Translations under genes and position numbers: made by a program
The notes under the pieces: model-generated
The model's input: only the letters and a program-made list of their open reading frames with translations
What the model was told of the DNA's origin: nothing
The model's database searches: none
Shown: piece by piece, positions 6,803 through 9,756 of the stretch
How positions within the stretch are numbered: the first letter of the stretch is position 1
Layout: each line of letters starts with the position of its first letter
NCBI GenBank assembly: GCA_023512665.1
Contig: JAILZC010000015.1
Coordinates: 1-9,756 of the forward strand
DNA from: Candidatus Bipolaricaulota bacterium
Lineage (GTDB): Bacteria > Bipolaricaulota > Bipolaricaulia > RBG-16-55-9 > DRXL01
Direction: 5' to 3'
DNA length: 9,756 nucleotides

Positions 6803-7693
6803 TTACGGCTTCTGCTGAGTGCTGGGGTTCAAGTTGCCGGAGTCAAGTCTCTGGGGTGTGCTGCCCGGCATGAGCGCCGCGATGGCCAGCACCTCATAGA
6901 GCCGTTGCGGCTCAGCAATGCCCTGAAGCTGGGAGAGTCCCCGATCAAGGTACTGGACACCTTGAATTGGGCCAGCGAGGTTCTTGACGACCTCGGAGAT
7001 GAGAATCTGCCCACCGTGCGCTTCGCTCTGAATGCGAGCGGCTAGGTTTACAGCGTGGCCGATATAGTCCTCTGCATGTTGAATGGGCTCACCGCTGTTG
7101 ATGCCAATAGCAACGCGCAGGGGTCTCTCCCGGCTTCGGTTGAACTCATCGAGCGTTCGCTGGAGCTCCAGAGCATAGAGGATGGCTTTCTTGGCGCTGG
7201 GGAAAGCAATCATGAAGCCGTCGCCGTAGTTTTTAACCTCTAAGCCCTCATAAGCTCTCAAGAGCTGGCGAACGATCTGATTGTGCTCTTGGAGGATCTC
7301 GAAAGCTTGTTCATCTCCCTGAGCAGCGATGGGGGTCCAATCGTCAATGTCACTGAAGAGAATAGTGACTGTTCCGCTGGGGAGACGCCTCTTGATGTTG
7401 ACGATCTCCGATTCCGTAGCGAGCTTGCTTAGGGCTTCTTTGAGCTTTGCTGCAGCCAGCTCAGCCCCCATAGTTTTCAGTTTACGGTCAATCTCCAGCT
7501 GTTGTTGCTCGACGTAGGCGCGCCCTCCGATGCGCGCGGCCAGGGCTTGCAAGATAGCTGCTAGAGCTTTGAATGGTGGGGATTTTAAAACTGCGTTTAA
7601 GACGATCGCTATCGCGATGGCAATAATGAGGATCCCCAAAGCGCCGCCGGGGATTTGCTCAAGCCAGCCTTGGGCAAGAAGAATACTATACAC
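6803..7693 (-). CDS. Membrane-anchored class III adenylate cyclase
   Basis: 296 residues. Seen: one N-terminal membrane helix (about 18-36); a charged, coiled-coil-like segment (about 60-100); a cyclase homology domain (about 106-270); a short polar tail. Catalytic residues are all present: metal aspartates D115 (FSDIDDW) and D158 (KNYGDGF), the adenine-recognising pair K154 and D209 (EDYIGHAVN), and the transition-state Asn216 and Arg220 (VNLAAR). The Lys/Asp pair argues for ATP rather than GTP, with cAMP as product; such domains work as homodimers. No sensor domain (HAMP, CHASE, PAS) is visible, so the input may come through the membrane helix or a partner. The GTG at 7693 coincides with the predicted transcription start, and the only nearby ATG (7700) is out of frame, so a leaderless mRNA is predicted. 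Confidence 0.92.
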   Translation of the reverse strand: MYSILLAQGWLEQIPGGALGILIIAIAIAIVLNAVLKSPPFKALAAILQALAARIGGRAYVEQQQLEIDRKLKTMGAELAAAKLKEALSKLATESEIVNIKRRLPSGTVTILFSDIDDWTPIAAQGDEQAFEILQEHNQIVRQLLRAYEGLEVKNYGDGFMIAFPSAKKAILYALELQRTLDEFNRSRERPLRVAIGINSGEPIQHAEDYIGHAVNLAARIQSEAHGGQILISEVVKNLAGPIQGVQYLDRGLSQLQGIAEPQRLYEVLAIAALMPGSTPQRLDSGNLNPSTQQKP

Positions 7694-7699
7694 ACGTGC

Positions 7700-7728
7700 A
7701 TTGTAATCAAAGACTTTGGAGACGTCAA
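7700..7728 (-). promoter_or_regulatory. Strong sigma70 promoter giving a leaderless cyclase mRNA
   Basis: Minus strand: TTGACG (7728-7723), a 17-bp spacer and TACAAT (7705-7700), each five of six consensus. With the last -10 base at -7, +1 falls on 7693, the G of the GTG start codon. No Shine-Dalgarno lies upstream, which agrees with leaderless translation. Confidence 0.65.
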
Positions 7729-7770
7729 TTTTGAGGATTTTACTTTGGTGATGGCTAACGCGACGTGGGG

Positions 7771-7799
7771 TTGCCCAGACGTGAGCCGTCAGCTATAAT
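7771..7799 (+). promoter_or_regulatory. Promoter of tRNA-Ala
   Basis: TTGCCC (7771-7776), a 17-bp spacer and a perfect TATAAT (7794-7799). Predicted start near 7806-7808, a few bases before the mature tRNA 5' end at 7811. It diverges from the cyclase promoter. No terminator follows the tRNA, so transcripts may run into the hicBA relic. Confidence 0.75.
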
Positions 7800-7810
7800 A
7801 ATCTGTTGCT

Positions 7811-7886
7811 GGGGCCGTAGCTCAGTTGGGAGAGCGCTGCGTTCGCAACGCAGAGGTCGCCGGTTCGACTCCGGTCGGCTCCACCA
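7811..7886 (+). tRNA. tRNA-Ala (anticodon CGC)
   Basis: A 76-base cloverleaf. The acceptor GGGGCCG pairs with CGGCTCC and includes the G3-U70 wobble, the alanine identity element. D-stem GCTC/GAGC; anticodon stem CTGCG/CGCAG around loop TTCGCAA (anticodon CGC, reading GCG); five-base variable region AGGTC; T-arm GCCGG-TTCGACT-CCGGT. Discriminator A73 and an encoded CCA. Its 3' half is duplicated at 9181-9218. Confidence 0.97.
7848..7885 (+). repeat. Left copy of a 38-bp direct repeat (3' end of tRNA-Ala), att-like
   Basis: Runs from the 3' side of the anticodon stem to the second C of CCA and is identical to 9181-9218. Bases just outside differ (A/T on the left, A/G on the right), which defines the repeat ends. 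The position and length are typical of tRNA attachment sites used by tyrosine recombinases. Confidence 0.85.
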
Positions 7887-8038
7887 AAACCCTATGGTGT
7901 ACACCTATCGGGCGGAGCTGGAGACGGATCCCCACACAGGGCAAGTCTGTGCTACCCTGCCCGCTTGCAACGATCTCTCGGATTTTGGAGAGACCGTTAG
8001 GCACTTTGTGAGCGATCTTGCGTCAAGCGGGCTTGAGT

Positions 8039-8074
8039 GTTGAAGAGTTCAAACAGGTTGAAGAGTTTAACCAG
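8039..8074 (+). repeat. Tandem 18-bp duplication in the hicA relic
   Basis: GTTGAAGAGTTCAAACAG (8039-8056) is followed directly by GTTGAAGAGTTTAACCAG (8057-8074), 16 of 18 identical. In the HicA frame it encodes VEEFKQ twice over as VEEFKQ-VEEFNQ, lengthening the tail. Confidence 0.8.
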
Positions 8075-8076
8075 CT
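8069..8076 (+). repeat. Left copy of an 8-bp target site duplication
   Basis: AACCAGCT immediately before the left terminal inverted repeat; the identical octamer follows the right repeat at 9164-9171. Removing the element and one copy restores NQL-TAA in the hicA relic. Confidence 0.88.
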
Positions 8077-8090
8077 GGCTCTGTAGAAAT
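8077..8090 (+). repeat. Left terminal inverted repeat
   Basis: GGCTCTGTAGAAAT, perfectly complementary to 9150-9163. Similarity stops abruptly after 14 bases. Confidence 0.85.
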
Positions 8091-8372
8091 GCCAAGCGCG
8101 CTTAGCCTTATATGCCCACCTGTGATGCTCGTCGCCAACTAACAGCTCCCAGCTATGAACCCAAACGCTGATCTGTACGGGATTTCTGTATCGCCCTCTT
8201 GGCTTTTTCCCTCGGTTGTGGTATATAGTATATAGAAGGTGATAAACCTTAAAGCCGCCCACCCCCGCTCACAGCTTTGAGAGCGCAGGGGAAGGAGCGC
8301 AGCGGTTGCGATAATCCTTCACAACCACCTCCACCCAGGGGTGGAGGTGTAGTCGGTGCCCTAACGATAGCT

Positions 8373-8400
8373 TTGTTACTCCAGGCTAAGTAGTGTTAAT
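8373..8400 (+). promoter_or_regulatory. Possible promoter of the membrane-protein cargo genes
   Basis: TTGTTA (8373-8378), a 16-bp spacer and GTTAAT (8395-8400), four of six matches in each box. The predicted start near 8407 gives a leader of about 49 nt that includes the hairpin over the ribosome site. Confidence 0.3.
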
Positions 8401-8431
8401 GTAAGAGCAAAGTGGACATTCTTGATGAACC

Positions 8432-8447
8432 ACCTCAAGAAGGAGGT
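8432..8447 (+). promoter_or_regulatory. Hairpin sequestering the ribosome binding site of the first cargo gene
   Basis: ACCTC (8432-8436) pairs with GAGGT (8443-8447) across AAGAAG; GAGGT is the core of the Shine-Dalgarno AAGGAGGT (8440-8447), eight bases from GTG 8456. The left arm copies part of the 16S anti-Shine-Dalgarno. The stem is short, so any repression would be modest. Confidence 0.45.
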
Positions 8448-8455
8448 ATAGGCAA

Positions 8456-8743
8456 GTGGAAGAATTTCTCAAGGCGCTTAGAGAATTCGACCAATCATTT
8501 TGGGGGCAGCTCTTCCTATTCATCGGCGGGGCATTGTTCGTGGGTATATCGGTGTCGTGGTGGTTTGGCCAATCATCCCGTAGACTAAGGACCACTTCTT
8601 TACTAGGGCTGCTTGCTGCAGCATGTTGGGATATTGCGCTTTTTCTAAAGGGGCAGTTGCTCTTTGGGATTCTGCTAGCCATCATTATACTCGCGGGTAT
8701 CGCAATCATAGAGATGCGAAGGAGAAGGCTCTCAATGCTATAA
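8456..8743 (+). CDS. Small three-helix membrane protein, element cargo, function unknown
   Basis: 95 residues from GTG 8456, with a near-perfect ribosome site AAGGAGGT eight bases upstream. Seen: a short charged N-terminus (MEEFLKALREFDQ), membrane helices at about 16-38, 48-64 and 66-86, a basic loop SSRRLR between the first two, and a basic tail MRRRRLSML. The positive-inside rule puts the loop and tail in the cytoplasm only if the helix count is adjusted, so topology is uncertain. No family is recognised. The next gene starts two bases after the stop and also begins MEEFL, so the pair is one transcription unit. The composition is more AT-rich than the core genes, in keeping with transfer on the element. 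It could be an immunity, toxin or stress membrane peptide; nothing in the sequence decides this. Confidence 0.65.
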   Translation: MEEFLKALREFDQSFWGQLFLFIGGALFVGISVSWWFGQSSRRLRTTSLLGLLAAACWDIALFLKGQLLFGILLAIIILAGIAIIEMRRRRLSML

Positions 8744-8745
8744 AT

Positions 8746-8955
8746 ATGGAAGAATTTCTGCGATCTCATCCTGGGGTATTTGTGTGGATTCTGCTAAGCG
8801 TTGGGCCGTTCTTGCTCAGCGGCATGGGCAGCATTTGGTGCTGGAAGCCCCGCTGGATCATCCTTGGAGAGCTGTTGTTGGCGTTGGTAGTAGGAGGGGG
8901 CTTGGGCAGTTGGCAACCTAGTAGCAGCATGGATATTGGGATTTACTTTCCTTAA
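8746..8955 (+). CDS. Second small membrane protein of the element, probably frameshifted near its end
   Basis: 69 residues from ATG 8746, two bases after the first cargo gene's stop and without its own ribosome site, so reinitiation or coupling is likely. Begins MEEFLRSH; 13 bases around the start match those of the first gene. Seen: helices at about 11-26 and 32-51, then a polar stretch ending MDIGIYFP-stop. From 8939 the +1 frame continues open to TAA 9017-9019 as FLNSLGMIAVGWWKQRRG and a short tail, a third hydrophobic segment with a basic end. Joined across a one-base shift the product would be about 91 residues with the same plan as the first gene (three helices, basic tail). I infer a diverged paralog damaged by a frameshift, or a sequencing error. 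Function unknown. Confidence 0.55.
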   Translation: MEEFLRSHPGVFVWILLSVGPFLLSGMGSIWCWKPRWIILGELLLALVVGGGLGSWQPSSSMDIGIYFP

Positions 8956-9019
8956 TTCTCTGGGAATGATAGCTGTAGGATGGTGGAAACAGCGACGCGG
9001 GATGCCTAAGCAAAGCTAA

Positions 9020-9149
9020 GAATAAAGCCAAGGCCTCTGCTCTGTCCCACAGACTACCCCTGTGGCCGCCGGGGTTCCGAAAGTAGCGAAGGGATCGCAA
9101 GAGGAGGTACGAACAAGTGCTTGGCTCCTCTCAGCTTCTTGCCGCGAGG
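9020..9149. other. Non-coding right arm of the element
   Basis: Contains a hairpin CCACAG / CTGTGG (9047-9065, seven-base loop) and a ribosome-site-plus-GTG module at 9103-9119 that resembles the one before the first cargo gene. No independent gene is supported. Confidence 0.4.
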
Positions 9150-9163
9150 ATTTCTACAGAGCC
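9150..9163 (-). repeat. Right terminal inverted repeat
   Basis: ATTTCTACAGAGCC, the exact complement of 8077-8090. Confidence 0.85.
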
Positions 9164-9171
9164 AACCAGCT
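9164..9171 (+). repeat. Right copy of the 8-bp target site duplication
   Basis: AACCAGCT, identical to 8069-8076. Confidence 0.88.
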
Positions 9172-9180
9172 CTAAATGCT

Positions 9181-9218
9181 ACGCAGAGGTCGCCGGTTCG
9201 ACTCCGGTCGGCTCCACC
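9181..9218 (+). repeat. Right copy of the 38-bp tRNA-Ala 3'-end repeat, att-like
   Basis: Identical to 7848-7885 but without acceptor 5' strand, D-arm or complete anticodon arm, so it is not a tRNA gene. It continues CCACCG rather than CCACCA. It is the scar of an integration or a partial tRNA duplication, ten bases beyond the right target duplication. Confidence 0.85.
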
Positions 9219-9226
9219 GAAGAAAT

Positions 9227-9756
9227 TTAATCCCCTAGGCCCACCCGCGCCTGCGCCATGCACTGCTGCGAGAAATTATTGACGTCGCCGTAGAACATCA
9301 GCATCGTGTCGCCATCCCAGACGCTCAGTTCCCCATCGTTCTGCACCGCCGGCGTGAGACGCTGAACCAACAGTGGCCCCAACCCCGCAAAGATGCCCGT
9401 GCTCGTCCCGCCGATCTCCGTGAGCCGGAAGATTTCTAGGTCTCCCGTATGCGGGACTTGCACCCACGCGAAGACGACATCGGGAGTATCAGTATCTATG
9501 TTCTCATCGGGCTCGTTGACCATCCCGAAGATCTGGCGCCCGACACGGACGAAGCGCACTTGCTTGATCGGCGGCGTCCAGCCGTCCACAAACCAGATGC
9601 ACTCAGGAGTGTTCGCCGGAGGTACAGGACACCCCATATTTGCCAGCCCTCCAGCTTGATTGGGGCAAGCATCGTCGCGATTGCTGACCCCATCTCTGTC
9701 ATCATCAGAGGCGACGTGGATGGTCGCCGGCAATGATGCGCTCAGCCAACCCTTCG
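9227..9756 (-). CDS. Secreted protein with a thrombospondin-type-3-like calcium repeat, C-terminal part
   Basis: The frame is open from the right edge to TAA 9229-9227, so the N-terminus lies outside; the TTG at 9733 is probably internal. Seen, numbered from that TTG: DDDRDGVSNRDDACPNQAG (10-28), which matches the TSP3 pattern of a DxDxDG-type loop followed by D-x-CP; CP again at 35-36; then a domain of about 125 residues beginning CIWFVDGWTPP, rich in aromatic and acidic residues and ending with a lone Cys near 158 and ARVGLGD. Known: TSP3 repeats bind calcium and often link domains of surface proteins. Inference: an exported or surface protein of unknown role. Its stop lies eight bases from the tRNA fragment, so the insertions left the gene's end intact. 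Confidence 0.75.
   Translation of the reverse strand, partial: KGWLSASLPATIHVASDDDRDGVSNRDDACPNQAGGLANMGCPVPPANTPECIWFVDGWTPPIKQVRFVRVGRQIFGMVNEPDENIDTDTPDVVFAWVQVPHTGDLEIFRLTEIGGTSTGIFAGLGPLLVQRLTPAVQNDGELSVWDGDTMLMFYGDVNNFSQQCMAQARVGLGD

Larger units (their letters stand above)
7894..8086 (+). pseudogene. Collapsed hicB-hicA toxin-antitoxin relic
   Basis: Two remnants lie in overlapping frames. From ATG 7894 (stop TGA 8041-8043, 49 residues) the first part, TYRAELETDPHTGQV and then NDLSDFGET, reads like the N-terminal half of a HicB antitoxin. In the +1 frame, from about 7988, GTL-stop-AILRQAGLSVEEF (8000-8050) reads like the C-terminus of a HicA toxin (GTLRxILRQAGLSxEEF), with the arginine codon CGA apparently changed to TGA at 8009-8011. 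An internal deletion seems to have removed the end of hicB and the start of hicA. The HicA frame would originally have ended NQL-stop; the transposon at 8077 splits the last codon and supplies a new stop, TAG 8084-8086. No ribosome site precedes ATG 7894, eight bases after the tRNA. Neither protein can be functional. Confidence 0.7.
8091..8455. other. Non-coding left arm of the element, with two strong hairpins
   Basis: No credible gene in 365 bases. Seen: a hairpin at 8262-8291 (CCCC and CGCTC paired with GAGCG and GGGG, two-base bulge, ten-base loop); a very strong hairpin at 8326-8349 (CACCTCCACC / GGTGGAGGTG, loop CAGG); and a short AT-rich repeat, TATATAG twice, near 8221-8235. Neither hairpin is followed by a T-run, so they are not ordinary terminators. 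They may be transposition signals, a small structured RNA, or leader structure for the cargo genes. Confidence 0.5.
8077..9163. mobile_element. 1087-bp non-autonomous transposable element with two membrane-protein genes as cargo
   Basis: Bounded by perfect 14-bp inverted repeats, GGCTCTGTAGAAAT (8077-8090) and its complement (9150-9163), and by perfect 8-bp direct repeats, AACCAGCT. This is the standard result of DDE transposition. No transposase or fragment of one is seen in any frame, so it must have been moved in trans. Inside are a non-coding left arm with hairpins, two small membrane-protein genes (8456-8955), and a right arm with another hairpin. Known: 8-bp duplications are made by the IS6, ISL3 and IS1595 families among others, and some IS6-family ends begin GGCTCTGT; assignment to any of them is tentative. 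The cargo is visibly more AT-rich than the flanking genes. Confidence 0.85.
9103..9230 (+). other. Orphan ribosome site with a 37-codon chimeric reading frame
   Basis: GGAGGT (9103-9108) lies eight bases from GTG 9117. The frame passes through the right inverted repeat, the target duplication and the tRNA fragment to TAA 9228-9230. The peptide is made of unrelated parts and is unlikely to be a selected protein; it may be the decayed start of a lost third gene. Confidence 0.2.

Noticed and set aside
7822..8004. 60-codon minus-strand frame with GVEPATSALRTQ
   Set aside because: A well-known false protein from the antisense strand of tRNA genes.
7765..8043. 92-codon plus-strand frame running through tRNA-Ala
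   Set aside because: Its first half is translated tRNA (the familiar SSVGRA-type artefact). Only the part from 7894 has HicB-like sequence, and that is listed as a relic.
8023..8262. 79-codon minus-strand frame in the left arm
   Set aside because: Its ends come from the TATATAG repeat and the 18-bp tandem repeat, it crosses the transposon boundary, and it resembles no family I know.
8326..8349. Strong hairpin as an intrinsic terminator
   Set aside because: No T-run follows on either strand.
8386..8769. 127-codon minus-strand frame, considered as a transposase remnant
   Set aside because: It lies opposite the membrane-protein genes, shows no DDE or helix-turn-helix motif, and its composition is that of a shadow frame.
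9054..9263. 69-codon minus-strand frame with ADRSRTGDL
   Set aside because: Also a tRNA-antisense artefact, here from the tRNA fragment at 9181-9218 and the right arm of the element.
1..9756. CRISPR array or rRNA gene
   Set aside because: No regularly spaced repeats and no rRNA-like sequence; the only repeats are the att, TIR, TSD, 18-bp tandem and small inverted repeats listed.

Overview
This is bacterial chromosomal DNA, GC-rich (high fifties by eye). Promoters are of sigma70 type, some genes have strong AGGAGG ribosome sites, and several transcripts appear leaderless or nearly so. Taxonomy cannot be fixed from the window. The gene mix (a fused LutB/LutA-type iron-sulfur protein, exported proteins with calcium-binding loops, a hicBA relic) fits an uncultured or thermophilic lineage such as Bipolaricaulota/Acetothermia or Chloroflexota, but that is a low-confidence guess.

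Left part, minus strand (1-3399). A LUD-domain iron-sulfur protein fused to a two-CCG-domain module runs off the left edge: 691 codons are visible with no stop, and the C-terminus is missing. Upstream of it lies a two-gene operon: a membrane-anchored DUF3137-like protein overlapping a LemA gene. A perfect 18-bp palindrome (3393-3410) supplies back-to-back -35 boxes for this operon and for a divergent rightward operon.

Middle part (3404-7728). The rightward genes are a membrane glycosyltransferase of the CrtQ/HpnB-like GT2 type, plsY (glycerol-3-phosphate acyltransferase) starting one base later, a secreted protein of unknown function with a calcium-loop motif, and an exported dienelactone-hydrolase-family protein. 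The last gene converges with a membrane-anchored class III adenylate cyclase on the minus strand. The cyclase promoter places +1 on its GTG start codon, so its mRNA is predicted to be leaderless.

Right part (7771-9756). A tRNA-Ala(CGC) gene has a good promoter. Its 3' 38 bp are repeated exactly at 9181-9218, the usual sign of past integration at, or partial duplication of, a tRNA gene. Between the repeats is a collapsed hicB-hicA toxin-antitoxin relic. Into its last codons a 1087-bp element has inserted (8077-9163), with 14-bp perfect terminal inverted repeats and a perfect 8-bp target duplication (AACCAGCT). The element has no transposase. It carries two tandem small membrane-protein genes, both starting MEEFL, behind a hairpin that covers the ribosome binding site; the second gene looks frameshifted. 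This non-autonomous, cargo-bearing element nested in the tRNA-flanked scar is the most unusual object in the window. The last feature is the C-terminal part of a secreted protein with a thrombospondin-type-3-like calcium repeat, running off the right edge on the minus strand.
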